Assembly: GCF_002937115.1 (NCBI RefSeq)
Contig: NZ_NHRY01000052.1
Location: 1-32,617, forward strand
DNA: 32,617 nucleotides
Direction: 5' to 3'
From: Rhodopila globiformis
GTDB taxonomy: Bacteria > Pseudomonadota > Alphaproteobacteria > Acetobacterales > Acetobacteraceae
Positions 1 through 8,178 of the stretch are shown here, one piece after another (position 1 is the first letter of the stretch; each line of letters begins with the position of its first letter). The notes under the pieces were generated by a model. That model did no database searches. It was not told the origin of the DNA and was given only the letters and a program-made list of their open reading frames with translations. The position numbers and the translations under genes are program-made.

Positions 1-96
1 GTTGTTCGCAGCGGTCACGCCAACGGACCCCGGACGGCCCGGCAAATGGTCCTTGATCCGCTCCCACTGGTCGTCGCGCAAGGCATGTCGATGCAT
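1..96 (-). CDS. IS5-family transposase, N-terminal fragment (runs off the left edge)
   Basis: Read on the minus strand from an ATG at 94-96, this gives 32 residues beginning MHRHALRDDQWERIKDHLPG and continuing with RPGS and TAANN. This is the N-terminal pattern of IS5-family (IS427-like) transposases, whose proteins open with a D-x-QWxxI...LPG(R/K)PG block followed by (T/S)xxxN before the DDE catalytic part. The DDE part lies outside the window. An inverted repeat (CGATGCAT at 89-96, ATGCATCG at 125-132, with GTCAGC/GCTGAC inside) covers the start codon. The outer end of the element should lie between about 97 and 165, but I cannot fix the terminal repeat without the other end. Confidence 0.8.
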   Translation of the reverse strand, partial: MHRHALRDDQWERIKDHLPGRPGSVGVTAANN

Positions 97-132
97 CGGT
101 CAGCCTCTCCAAAGCTGACTGCCTATGCATCG
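89..132 (-). repeat. Inverted repeat covering the transposase start codon
   Basis: CGATGCAT (89-96) pairs with ATGCATCG (125-132), and inside it GTCAGC (99-104) pairs with GCTGAC (114-119). Transcript entering the IS from outside could fold so that the ATG (94-96) is buried in the stem. Such structures are known in several IS families as a way of blocking translation from read-through transcripts. That role is inferred here. Confidence 0.55.
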
Positions 133-164
133 AAGAACCGGGGCTGCTGGAATCGGGAAGCCGC

Positions 165-1838
165 TTGTTGATCAACGATTCCGCCGCACTGTTGCAGCCC
201 AGACTCACTCGGCTGGCTCCAATTGACGACACGCCCTACATCATCATCGGCGCCGGATCCGCCGGCTGCGTCCTGGCCAACCGCCTGACCGAGGATTCGC
301 GCAGCACGGTGCTCCTGCTGGAAGCCGGGCCGAAGGACAGCTCGATGTGGATCAACATCCCCGCCGGCTTCGTCAAGCTGCTGAATAACCCGACCTACAA
401 CTGGAACTTCGAGAGCGAGCCGGACCCCAACCTGGCCAACCGGCGCATCCCGATCCCGCGCGGCCGCACCCTGGGCGGATCCAGCTCGATCAACGGCATG
501 CTGTACGTGCGCGGCAATCCGCTCGACTACAACACCTGGGCGCAGTACGGGAACCGCGGCTGGAGCTACGACTCGGTGCTACCGTACTTCCGCAAGGCGG
601 AACATTTCGCTCCCGGTGGCGACGGCTCGCGCGGGCGCGGCGGGCCGCTGAACGTCGAGCATATGCGCGAGCGCGCCGAACTGCTGGACGCCTTCATCGA
701 CGCCGCGGTGGACGAGGGCTTCCCCCGAAACAAGGACTACAACAACGGCCACCAGGAAGGCTTCGGCTACTTCCAGGTGACGCAGAGGAACGGCGAGCGC
801 TGGTCCTGCGCCCGTGGCTACCTCGATCCTGCCCGCAGCCGCCCGAACCTGACGGTCGAGACCGAGGCCTACACCACCCGGGTGCTGCTGGACGGCAAGC
901 GCGCCGCCGGCGTCGCCTACGTCCAGGGCGGCGTGGCCAAGGAGGCCCGCGCCCGGCGCGAAGTCATCGTCGCGGCCGGCGCGGTGAAGTCGCCGCATAT
1001 CCTGGAACTCTCCGGCATCGGCCAGCCGGAGCTGCTGTCCTCGCTCGGCATCGAGGTGCGGCACGCGCTGCCCGGCGTTGGCGAGAACTACCGCGACCAT
1101 TACGCGCCGCGCATGAACTGGCGGGTGAAGCTGCCGGTGACGCTGAACGAACGCAGCCGTGGCCTCGCCCTGGCGAAGGAGATCGTCAAGTACTACACGC
1201 AGCGCCGCGGCATCCTGACCTTCACCGCCGGCATCGCCTTCGGCTTCGTCAAGACCCGCCCCGAGCTGGAGGAGCCCGACGTCCAATTCCACTTCGCCCA
1301 TGCCAGCTACGGCGACGCCCAGAAGCGCGACCTGGAAACCCAGCCCGGGATGACCCTGACCACCTATCAGTGCCGCCCGGAGTCGAAAGGCTCGATCCAC
1401 GCGAAGTCGAACGACCCGCACGTCGCCCCCGCCATCCGGCCCAACTACCTGACCGACCCGATCGACCAGCGCGTGCTGCTGGACGGCATGAAAATCGGCC
1501 GGCGCATCATCGAGAACCCCCGCCTCGACCGCTATCGCGCCTACGAAATGAACCCCGGGCCGCGCGTGCAGACGGATGACGAATGGCTGCAATGGGCGCG
1601 CGAAACCGGCCAGACCACCTATCACGTCGTCGGCACCTGCCGGATGGGCCAGGACCCGATGGCCGTGGTGGACGACCGCCTGCGCGTGCACGGCCTCGGC
1701 GGCTTGCGCGTGGTGGACGCCTCAATCATGCCCACCGTCCCCTCCGGCAACACCAACGCCGCCGTCATCATGATCGCCGAAAAAGCCGCCGACATGATCA
1801 AGGCCGCGACGTCGGACGACCTGCGCGCGGCGGCCTGA
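165..1838 (+). CDS. GMC family FAD-dependent oxidoreductase (choline/alcohol dehydrogenase-like)
   Basis: This flavoprotein of the glucose-methanol-choline family oxidises an alcohol group; the substrate cannot be told from sequence. The FAD-binding GxGxxG is at residues 29-34 (GAGSAG), the GMC signature PRGRTLGGSSSINGM lies at about 98-112, and the C-terminal active-site pair is H487 (in TYHVVGTCRMG) and N531 (GNTNAA). It aligns along most of E. coli BetA. The start is uncertain. No ATG precedes the FAD motif, so the open frame begins with TTG at 165 and carries about 20 residues with no family resemblance ahead of TPYIIIGAG. The IS5-type element lies just upstream, so the native 5' end and promoter may have been replaced. 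The gene converges on dnaA. BetA is possible, but generic GMC dehydrogenase is safer. Confidence 0.85.
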   Translation: MLINDSAALLQPRLTRLAPIDDTPYIIIGAGSAGCVLANRLTEDSRSTVLLLEAGPKDSSMWINIPAGFVKLLNNPTYNWNFESEPDPNLANRRIPIPRGRTLGGSSSINGMLYVRGNPLDYNTWAQYGNRGWSYDSVLPYFRKAEHFAPGGDGSRGRGGPLNVEHMRERAELLDAFIDAAVDEGFPRNKDYNNGHQEGFGYFQVTQRNGERWSCARGYLDPARSRPNLTVETEAYTTRVLLDGKRAAGVAYVQGGVAKEARARREVIVAAGAVKSPHILELSGIGQPELLSSLGIEVRHALPGVGENYRDHYAPRMNWRVKLPVTLNERSRGLALAKEIVKYYTQRRGILTFTAGIAFGFVKTRPELEEPDVQFHFAHASYGDAQKRDLETQPGMTLTTYQCRPESKGSIHAKSNDPHVAPAIRPNYLTDPIDQRVLLDGMKIGRRIIENPRLDRYRAYEMNPGPRVQTDDEWLQWARETGQTTYHVVGTCRMGQDPMAVVDDRLRVHGLGGLRVVDASIMPTVPSGNTNAAVIMIAEKAADMIKAATSDDLRAAA

Positions 1839-2039
1839 GGTTGCAAGGAAGGCCAGGGCTCCGCCCTGGACCCGCAAAGGGGCGGAGCCCCTTTGATCCC
1901 ATTAAGGCGGGTGGACAGGAGGGGGCGACCGTGCCGGTTGCAACCGCTGTGTTGCCCCCTCCTGTCCACCCGCCATACCGGGGTTCCAAGGGCCGTCGGC
2001 CCTTGGCGGGATCGAGGGGCAGCGCCCGTGGCCTTCCTT
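1839..2039. terminator. Multi-hairpin spacer between convergent GMC and dnaA genes
   Basis: The whole spacer is a stack of inverted repeats. The outer arms are AAGGAAGGCCA (1845-1855) and TGGCCTTCCTT (2029-2039, which enters the dnaA stop codon). A perfect 21-bp inverted repeat pairs 1906-1926 with 1954-1974, and its 27-nt loop holds the palindrome CGGTTGCAACCG. Smaller hairpins are CCAGGGC/GCCCTGG (from about 1854), AAAGGGG/CCCCTTT (about 1876-1894) and CCAAGGGCC/GGCCCTTGG (about 1986-2006). It could serve as a bidirectional terminator, although U-tracts are weak. It could also be a REP/MITE-like element. Confidence 0.6.
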
Positions 2040-3534
2040 ACGACTCCAGCAGGCGCCGCAGGAGTTCGACGTCCTCGGCGAAGGTGCCGTCGCGTTCCAT
2101 CAGTTCGGTGACGCGGGAGACGGCGTGCATCACCGTGGTGTGGTCGCGGTTGCCGAACTTGCGGCCGATTTCCGGCAGGCTGCGGCTGGTAAGCTGCTTG
2201 GCGAGGAACATCGCCACCTGGCGCGGCCGGGCAACGGCGCGGGCGCGGCGGGCGGACGACATGTCGGTCAGTCGAATACTGTAATGCTCAGCAACTTTCT
2301 TCTGAATTTCTTCGATCGTCACGCGACGATCATGTGCTTTCAAGATGTCGTGAAGAACTTCGTGGGTCGTTTCGAGTGTGATCGGACGCCCGAACAGGTT
2401 GGCGTGCGCGACGAGGCGATTGAGCGCGCCTTCCAGTTCGCGGACATTGGAGGTGATCTTGTGGGCCAGGAACTCCAGCACCTTGATCGGCACCTCGACG
2501 CCGGCGCGGGCGGCCTTGGCCTCCAGGATGGAGATGCGCAGTTCATAGGTGGTGGAATGCAGGTCCGCCACCATGCCGCAGCCCAGGCGGGTGCGCAGGC
2601 GGTGCTCCAGGCCGTTGAGGTCGGAGGGCGACTTGTCGGCCGAAACGACGATCTGCTTGCCCTGCTCGACCAGGTAATTGAAGGTATGGAAGAATTCTTC
2701 CTGGGTGTTGTCCTTGCCGATCAGGAACTGCAGGTCGTCGATCATCAGCACGTCGACGCTGCGGAGACTCTCCTTGAACTCCATGGTCGACTGGCTGCGG
2801 ATCGCGGCGATGAAGCGGTACATGAACTTCTCGGCGGACATGTAGGCCACCGAAACCGGATTGGAGGTCCGATCGGTCAGTTCCCAGGCGATGGCATGCA
2901 TCAGGTGGGTCTTGCCAAGGCCGACGCCGCCATACAGGAACAGCGGATTGAAGCCCGGGCTGGACGGGCGTTCAGCAACGCGACGGGCGCAGGCATAGGC
3001 GAACTCGTTCGGCTTGCCGACGACGAAGCCTTCGAAGGTGAAGCGCGGATCGAGCGGGGCCGCGAGGTCGGAGCGGGCTTCGGCACGCTCGTCCGGCCAG
3101 GCAGACTGCGCCGCCACGCCCGGTCCAATCTGGCCCGATCCAATCTGGCTGCCCCCGTCGGGGCGCGCCAGGCCGTCACGGCGCGGCATGTCGTCACGCG
3201 CCGCGGACTCCCGCGCGACGGCCGGGGATTCGGCCGCCGCGGGGTGCGGCGCGGCGTTGCCGACGCGGATGTCGACCCGGCGGATGGCCGGATTTTCCGC
3301 CTGCCAGAGGGCGCTCAGGCGATCGCCATAGCGGGTGGAAACCCAGTCGCGCAGGAATCTGGTCGGCAGGTTGACGGTGATCTCATCGCCGTCCTGGCCC
3401 GCCAGTGTCATCTGGCGCAGCCAGGTGCGATATTCGACGTCGCCGACTTCGGCCTGCAGGCGTCCTCGGATACGGGCCCACTGAACTGCGAGTTGTGGTG
3501 CGTCCACGATCTCATCAGGGTCAGTCGTGGTCAT
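2038..3534 (-). CDS. dnaA: Chromosomal replication initiator DnaA
   Basis: DnaA is an ATP-dependent initiator that binds DnaA boxes and opens the origin. The protein is 498 aa, full length for the family. Domain I spans about 15-90, followed by a variable Gly/Ala/Pro-rich linker (about 95-160, with a small QIGxG repeat). The AAA+ domain has Walker A GGVGLGKT at 202-209, Walker B LMIDD at 263-267 and sensor 1 VVSAD at about 296-300. The C-terminal helix-turn-helix carries the DnaA signature GNRDHTTVMHAV at 461-472, with N where GGRDHTT is usual. ATG at 3532-3534 is preceded on the minus strand by GGGGGA. rpsT lies upstream on the same strand, a common alphaproteobacterial order. dnaN does not follow; the next gene is a convergent GMC oxidoreductase. 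Confidence 0.98.
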   Translation of the reverse strand: MTTTDPDEIVDAPQLAVQWARIRGRLQAEVGDVEYRTWLRQMTLAGQDGDEITVNLPTRFLRDWVSTRYGDRLSALWQAENPAIRRVDIRVGNAAPHPAAAESPAVARESAARDDMPRRDGLARPDGGSQIGSGQIGPGVAAQSAWPDERAEARSDLAAPLDPRFTFEGFVVGKPNEFAYACARRVAERPSSPGFNPLFLYGGVGLGKTHLMHAIAWELTDRTSNPVSVAYMSAEKFMYRFIAAIRSQSTMEFKESLRSVDVLMIDDLQFLIGKDNTQEEFFHTFNYLVEQGKQIVVSADKSPSDLNGLEHRLRTRLGCGMVADLHSTTYELRISILEAKAARAGVEVPIKVLEFLAHKITSNVRELEGALNRLVAHANLFGRPITLETTHEVLHDILKAHDRRVTIEEIQKKVAEHYSIRLTDMSSARRARAVARPRQVAMFLAKQLTSRSLPEIGRKFGNRDHTTVMHAVSRVTELMERDGTFAEDVELLRRLLES

Positions 3535-3947
3535 CCAAAGTCCCCCTGCGCTGGCTGTCGCCCGCCATCAACCATCGTCCGGCGCAGCCGATGCAAGACC
3601 AACCGCGCGCTACACAATCTTGATCAACGCGGCACACAGTTTTCCCACCCCGGTAAAGGGTTTTTATTGCAGATAACGATGTTGTCCGGCTGACGCAGCC
3701 AAGTATGTCAGAGTTTCGAACGGACGCAATCGGAAAAAGTTGCAGGTCAAACGCGCCCAGATATACGCAAGAACATTTCAGCGAGGGGCGCCTAAGTATC
3801 TTATTACATTAGCGGATTTCTTCCGGAACCGATAATTTTATCTGATTGAAACGTAATATTTTGTAATGCCACCAGACCTCGATCGGGAGGTCCTCACAGA
3901 TTTTTTACTGGATCGGCCGCCCCGGGGCAAGGCCGATCCAGGGCCGC
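3535..3947. other. 413-bp AT-richer spacer between rpsT and dnaA (dnaA leader/promoter region)
   Basis: This stretch is clearly richer in A+T than its surroundings, especially 3700-3910, and must hold the dnaA promoter. I found no TTATNCACA-type DnaA box on either strand, so there is no visible sign that it is the replication origin. Short palindromes such as TTCCGGAA (about 3822) and GACCTC...GAGGTC (about 3877-3893) occur. No convincing small gene was seen. Confidence 0.5.
3909..3940 (-). terminator. Stem-loop just after rpsT
   Basis: TGGATCGGCC (3909-3918) pairs perfectly with GGCCGATCCA (3931-3940), and the 12-nt loop contains the self-complementary GCCCCGGGGC. It begins 7 bp beyond the rpsT stop. 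On the rpsT strand the stem is followed by GTAAAAAATC rather than a T-tract, so it is not a textbook intrinsic terminator. It may act as a 3'-end stabilising hairpin or a partial attenuator ahead of dnaA. Confidence 0.5.
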
Positions 3948-4217
3948 TCAGGTGACGGGAAGCGCCTTGATGCGGGCCGACAGGCGGGACAGCTTGCGCG
4001 CCACTGTGTTGGCGTGGACCACACCCTTGCCGCTGGCCCGCTGCATCTCCGGCTGCGCCGCCCGCAAGGCTTCGGCGGCCGCCGACTTGTCGCCGCTCGC
4101 GATCGCGCTTTCCACCTTCTTGACGAAGGTACGCATGCGCGACTTGCGCGCCTGGTTGCGGGCAGTACGGGTAGCAGTCTGACGAATGCGCTTTCGCGCC
4201 GATGCGGTATTGGCCAT
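3948..4217 (-). CDS. rpsT: 30S ribosomal protein S20
   Basis: S20 binds 16S rRNA in the small subunit body. The protein is 89 aa from the ATG at 4215-4217 ([20 protein letters not shown]), with the typical basic N-terminal half and the closing block [21 protein letters not shown]. An in-frame ATG five codons upstream (4230-4232) would add MIEER, which is not part of the family's N-terminus, so the inner start is preferred. The Shine-Dalgarno match is weak. It lies upstream of dnaA on the same strand. Confidence 0.96.
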   Translation of the reverse strand: MANTASARKRIRQTATRTARNQARKSRMRTFVKKVESAIASGDKSAAAEALRAAQPEMQRASGKGVVHANTVARKLSRLSARIKALPVT

Positions 4218-4375
4218 GCGTTCTTCGATCAACAGGTTATGAAGCCGGGTGGCGTCCAGGTTGCGGACCTGTCATCCAGCCGGCGGAAGACGGGCGTTCT
4301 AAGCAGCGGCCTCGTTCGAGTCAAGGACGACGACCCGGACGGGACCGCGCCCAAGGTCGGCAAAAGGCAGGACTC

Positions 4376-5287
4376 TCAAGCGCGTGGCACAAGTACCGCG
4401 TGTCGTTTCGCCTTCTCCTCCGGCTCCACATGGATCGTAATCATAAGGTGACCCATCTCGGCCTTCAGCGCAGCCTCGATACGATCGCAGATCGCATGCG
4501 CGTGGGAAACCGTCATGCTGCCCGGCACCACCAGGTGGAATTCCAGGAACGTCAGCCGCCCGGCATGGCGCATCCGCATGTCGTGTGCCTCGATCGCGCC
4601 CGAGGCACTGTCAGCGACCAGTTCCTTGATCCGGTTGACGATCGCCGGCTCGGGCGCGGTGTCCATCAGGCCGCTGACCGAGGACGCGATCAGGCCCATG
4701 CCGGACCACAGCACATACAGTCCGGTCGCTCCCGCCAGCAGCGGGTCGAGCACAAGCAACCCGGTCGTCACGGCCAGGACCATGCCGATGGCGATCCCCG
4801 CCGAGGTGACCACGTCGGACAGCAGGTGCCGGCCGTCGGCCTCCAGCACCGGCGAGCGCAGGCGGCGGCCGGCTGCCAGCAGCCTGGCAGACCAGAAACC
4901 GTTGAGGCCGGTGGCCAGGGCGTTGATCGCGATGCCCTGGAACGGCACCGCCAGGGCCCGCGGGTGCCACCAGGCGTCCCAGGCTTCGACGAAGATCAGC
5001 CCGGCGGCGATCACGATCATCAGGCCCTCGATCACCGCGGCGAAGAACTCCGCCTTGTCGTGGCCATAGAGATGGTTGGCGTCTGCCGGCCGCGCGGCGT
5101 AGCGCAGCGCCAGCCAGGCAAGCAGGCTGGCGGCGACGTTGACGGTGCTCTCCAGGGCGTCCGAATACAGCGCGGCGCTGCCGGTGAGCCACCAGGCAAC
5201 GCCCTTCAATCCAAGCACCGCGCAGCCGACGGCCAGGCTGCCCAGCGCGAAGCGTTCCCCGCTCGTCATGCGATGGGCGCCTAGCAT
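4376..5287 (-). CDS. Cation diffusion facilitator (CDF) family metal efflux transporter
   Basis: This inner-membrane proton-coupled exporter of divalent metals (Zn, Fe, Mn, Co or similar) is 303 aa with about six membrane segments and a C-terminal cytoplasmic domain containing MITIHVEPEE. Family marks are YSDALESTVNV in TM2 (D43), the loop ADANHLYGHDKAEFFAA (69-84) and the TM5 site H154xxxD158. In TM2 the second metal ligand usually found four residues after the Asp (D45/D49 in FieF) is Ser. The SDALES form may belong to a different metal-specificity subgroup, so the metal cannot be named. ATG at 5285-5287 or a second in-frame ATG at 5267-5269 could be the start. The divergent neighbour is a secreted-protein gene. 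Confidence 0.9.
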   Translation of the reverse strand: MLGAHRMTSGERFALGSLAVGCAVLGLKGVAWWLTGSAALYSDALESTVNVAASLLAWLALRYAARPADANHLYGHDKAEFFAAVIEGLMIVIAAGLIFVEAWDAWWHPRALAVPFQGIAINALATGLNGFWSARLLAAGRRLRSPVLEADGRHLLSDVVTSAGIAIGMVLAVTTGLLVLDPLLAGATGLYVLWSGMGLIASSVSGLMDTAPEPAIVNRIKELVADSASGAIEAHDMRMRHAGRLTFLEFHLVVPGSMTVSHAHAICDRIEAALKAEMGHLMITIHVEPEEKAKRHAVLVPRA

Positions 5288-5621
5288 ATCGCCGCCCGGC
5301 CGTCAGCCGTCTTCGCGGTCGGGCGCCGGCGGCCGCAGGCAATCGCGTGCTCGCCGTACCGGGCCTGCCGGATGCAAACGGCAAGGTGAAGCACCGGCGG
5401 CCCGCCCGGCGGTTGACAGCAAACGCCCCGCGGCGCGACGAAATATCCGGAAACCAAGGGCCAGCCGCCTGCCCGTGGTCCGCGTTCACGAAACTCATCC
5501 ACCCGACGCCGTCGAGTCACAAGGTTTGACGCAGGAATCCGTGCCTGACACGAAATCGGCCATGGCGGCAGGCGTCAAGCCGCGCTATCCAGCACCTGTA
5601 AATAAGCAAACGGAGTAGCTT
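5288..5621. other. 334-bp divergent spacer
   Basis: This spacer lies between the CDF transporter (minus) and the secreted protein (plus), so it should contain both promoters. TTGACA at about 5415 and TTGACG at about 5525 are -35-like, but neither has a good -10 at 16-18 bp. No ORF or repeat element is supported. Confidence 0.4.
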
Positions 5622-6158
5622 ATGCGCCGACTCTTAAGTGCCGTGACAGCGTTGACCGTTCTCTCCGCTCAGCCGGTGCTGGCCGAGCGGCAGTGCGCTT
5701 CCCTGTCCGATCAATCAGCCTTCGAACTGCAGGCGCTGCGCAGCGAGCTGATGGTGCTGGCCACCGGCTGTCACGAGGATGCGCGCTACAACGCCTTCAT
5801 CCGCCGCTACCAGCCGGACCTGCAGGCGAACGAGCGCATGATCTCCAGCTACTTCCGGCACCGCTACGGCCGTGCCGGCCAGACCGAGCATGACCGATTC
5901 GTCACCGAGCTCGCCAACGCGATGTCGCGCCAGGGCAGCGACATGGGCGCCGACTTCTGTCCGCACAACGGCATGATGTTCAACGAGGTCCTGGCGCTGC
6001 AGTCGAGTGCCGAGCTGCAGGACTACGTCGCCGGCAAGAACCTGATTCCGGCCTCGATCGAGGTCTGCACGCCGATGACGGCCTCGGCCGCGACCGTGCA
6101 CAGGGAGAAGGCCAGGGGCAGGGTCCGGGCCAAGGGCAAGCAGATCACCAGACGATAG
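5622..6158 (+). CDS. Small secreted/periplasmic protein of unknown function
   Basis: I do not recognise this 178-aa protein. It has a clear Sec signal peptide (MRRLLSAVTALTVLSAQPVLA, cleavage likely after VLA at about 21) and a mature region with four cysteines, near residues 25, 49, 117 and 149. Those could form two periplasmic disulfides. The C-terminal tail is basic (REKARGRVRAKGKQ). GGAG about 9 nt before ATG 5622 supports the start. It stands alone between a divergent transporter and a repeat-bearing spacer. No enzymatic motif was found. Confidence 0.75.
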   Translation: MRRLLSAVTALTVLSAQPVLAERQCASLSDQSAFELQALRSELMVLATGCHEDARYNAFIRRYQPDLQANERMISSYFRHRYGRAGQTEHDRFVTELANAMSRQGSDMGADFCPHNGMMFNEVLALQSSAELQDYVAGKNLIPASIEVCTPMTASAATVHREKARGRVRAKGKQITRR

Positions 6159-6412
6159 ACAGCCGCCGCTCGGCGTCGTCAGGGCCGGGCGTGTCCCCAT
6201 GCGTATCAGGACAGGGCGTCGGGCGGAGCAAGGTCGTCGCCCCATCGTCATGGCCGGGCGGCAGTCCCGGCCATCTGCGCTTCGACGGTTGGGGGTAGAT
6301 GGCCGGGACACGCCCGGCCATGACGGTGAGGTAACGGACGTCGCGCATTTTCAGCCATCGCAGTGCCGGCGCGCCTTTTGGCCAACGACCATGACCCGGA
6401 AGGGCCGGGGCC
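6159..6412. other. 254-bp spacer carrying a type-A palindromic repeat with flanks
   Basis: This spacer separates the stop codons of convergent genes. It is almost filled by the repeat at 6246-6325 and its flanks: CCCCATGCGTATCAGGACAG on the left (from about 6195) and GGTGAGGTAACGGACG on the right, with a further ...GCGCATTTTCAGCCATCG tail. No gene is supported. Short ORFs here are translated repeat. Confidence 0.6.
6246..6325. repeat. Type-A palindromic repeat, copy 1
   Basis: This is an 80-bp imperfect palindrome opening with CGTCATGGCCGGGC and closing with CACGCCCGGCCATGACG. Its asymmetric centre reads CTGCGCTTCGACGGTTGGGG in this orientation. Related copies are at 13811, 18748 and 22895. 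Confidence 0.85.
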
Positions 6413-6874
6413 CTATGGCGCCGTGACCGTGACGGTGACGTTCAGCGTCGCGTCGCCGGGGATCAGTTTGACCGCGAAGGCGTCGTTGCCCGCGAAGTGG
6501 CGGTCCGGGGTGTAGTCGATCCGGGTGTCATCCCCGACCTCGTGGATCAGGATCGATCCGTGGCTCGGGCGGGTCTCCAGCAGCCCGGCCTCGAACGGCC
6601 TGGGCCCGTCCTGATAGACCCGGATGCCGCACCAGCCGCCATCGTTGCCCACCTTCATCGCGACGGCCGTCTTCTGGCCGCTGGTTGGGCTGAGCCGGGG
6701 CGCATCGCAGGTCTTCGCCGCGCCGGCCAGATCCACCGCGAAGATCCGCACGGCCGGACCGGCGGGCCCCGACGGATGCGAGCAGGCCTGCAGCAGGCCG
6801 GCGGTCAGCAGAAGCGCGGTCCATGCCAGGCGGGGCATCCTGCCGCGAAAGGAAGCTGGCCGGTTTTCGGTCAT
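6413..6874 (-). CDS. Predicted lipoprotein with a C-terminal Ig-like/tandem-95-type repeat
   Basis: The protein is 153 aa from ATG 6872-6874. The longer open frame upstream is rejected because the signal peptide starts here. A basic n-region (RGRMPRLAW), a hydrophobic stretch and lipobox LLQAC predict lipidation at C31, with Ser at +2, which favours the outer membrane by the enterobacterial rule. The mature part has two further cysteines (CDAPRL, GGWCGIRV). The end (about 105-153: IHEVGDDTRIDYTP...GNDAFAVKL...LNVTVTV) resembles one bacterial Ig/cadherin-like repeat of the YTPxxxFxGxDxFxxxV kind, suggesting a beta-sandwich. Function is unknown. It is divergent from glyQ. Confidence 0.75.
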   Translation of the reverse strand: MTENRPASFRGRMPRLAWTALLLTAGLLQACSHPSGPAGPAVRIFAVDLAGAAKTCDAPRLSPTSGQKTAVAMKVGNDGGWCGIRVYQDGPRPFEAGLLETRPSHGSILIHEVGDDTRIDYTPDRHFAGNDAFAVKLIPGDATLNVTVTVTAP

Positions 6875-7223
6875 ATCGTCTGAGCCTCTGTCTCTGTCAT
6901 CATCGAGCCGGAACCGATAACCGCCGAGTCGCGCGTCTGGTCCGACCGGACGCTCCACATACCGGTTGTGGCGGGGATTGGAAGCCAGGATCAGCGGAAA
7001 GGGCTTGTGGCATAGCCCTGGTGCGCCGAGCTGTCCAACCCTCAATGGCGCGCGGGACAGTGCGGGCGGCCCGGCCATCCTGGCCCGTGACCGGACGATC
7101 TGCCGCGGAGCGGACGTCCGCCGGCCGGCGCCTTCACGCGATGCGGCTTGTCGAGTCCCGTTTGGGATGCTTAATGGCGCCCCGTTTCCCGCACTGCGGG
7201 ATCGCAGCGCTGCCAGGATGACG
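6875..7223. other. 349-bp divergent spacer upstream of glyQ
   Basis: This spacer should hold the promoters for the lipoprotein (minus) and the glyQ operon (plus). The plus-strand reading frame is open through it in phase with glyQ but has no family similarity. I see no T-box, riboswitch or terminator I could defend. Confidence 0.4.
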
Positions 7224-8087
7224 ATGAACCGAACCGTACCCAGCTTCCAGGACATCATTCTGCGGCTGCATGGCTTCTGGTCGCGCCAGGGCTGCGTCAT
7301 CCTGCAACCGTATGACAGCGAGATGGGCGCCGGCACGTTCCACCCGGCGACGACCCTGCGCGCCCTCGGTCCCTCGCCCTGGCGCGCGGCCTATGTCCAG
7401 CCCTGCCGCCGCCCGACCGATGGCCGCTATGGCGAGAACCCAAACCGGCTGCAGCATTATTATCAGTACCAGGTGATCATGAAGCCCAGCCCCGCGGACG
7501 CGCAGGACCTGCTGCTCGCCAGCTACCGCGACATCGGCCTGGACCCGATGCGGCACGACTTCCGATTCGTCGAGGACGACTGGGAAAGCCCCACCCTGGG
7601 CGCCTGGGGCCTGGGCTGGGAAGTCTGGTGCGACGGCATGGAAGTCGGCCAGTTCACCTATTTCCAGCAGGTCGGCGGCATCCCGGTCACCTTCCCCAGC
7701 TTCGAGATGACCTATGGCCTCGAACGCCTGGCGATGTACGTGCAGGACCGGGAGAACGTGTTCGACATCGACTTCAACGGCGCCGGCGTGGCCTATGGCG
7801 ACGTCTTCCTGCGCGCCGAGCGGGAATACAGCGCCTACAACTTCGAACACGCCGACACCGCCATGCTGTCGCGGCATTTCACCGACGCCGAGGCGGAATG
7901 CGCCGCCCTGCTGGAGCGCCGGCTGGCACTGCCGGCCTATGACCAGTGCATCAAGGCCAGCCACCTGTTCAACCTCCTGGATGCGCGCGGCGTGATCAGC
8001 GTGACCGAGCGGGCGAGCTATATCGGCCGGGTGCGGGCGCTGGCGAAAGGCTGCTGCGAGGCCTGGGTGGCGGGAGAAGCCGCGTGA
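7224..8087 (+). CDS. glyQ: Glycyl-tRNA synthetase alpha subunit
   Basis: GlyQ forms the alpha2beta2 glycyl-tRNA synthetase with GlyS and carries the class II catalytic core that activates glycine. The protein is 287 aa, the usual length. Family blocks in order are [91 protein letters not shown], and [15 protein letters not shown] with [12 protein letters not shown] at 7224 has AGGA five bases upstream; a second ATG at 7218 overlaps that AGGA and is less likely. It is the first gene of a run with vapBC, glyS and ppdK. The usual partner glyS does not follow directly because vapBC lies between. Confidence 0.97.
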   Translation: MNRTVPSFQDIILRLHGFWSRQGCVILQPYDSEMGAGTFHPATTLRALGPSPWRAAYVQPCRRPTDGRYGENPNRLQHYYQYQVIMKPSPADAQDLLLASYRDIGLDPMRHDFRFVEDDWESPTLGAWGLGWEVWCDGMEVGQFTYFQQVGGIPVTFPSFEMTYGLERLAMYVQDRENVFDIDFNGAGVAYGDVFLRAEREYSAYNFEHADTAMLSRHFTDAEAECAALLERRLALPAYDQCIKASHLFNLLDARGVISVTERASYIGRVRALAKGCCEAWVAGEAA

Positions 8088-8178
8088 CGGGTACGCGTCT
8101 TTGCTGCCCTGGCAGAGACAGGTGGCGTTTGACGCTGCTTTCTACCATATTCGTCCATTAATCTACCAAGAGGCCGAT

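Noticed and set aside
579-1691. 370-codon open frame on the minus strand
   Set aside because: It is opposite the GMC gene in a GC-rich region where antisense frames stay open by codon bias. Its sequence is low-complexity His/Val/Gly/Ala without motifs.
2125-3693. 522-codon open frame antisense to dnaA
   Set aside because: It is a mirror of dnaA codons. There is no family resemblance, and DnaA motifs are unmistakable on the other strand.
3535-3947. Replication origin next to dnaA
   Set aside because: It is AT-rich, but no DnaA boxes were found by eye on either strand.
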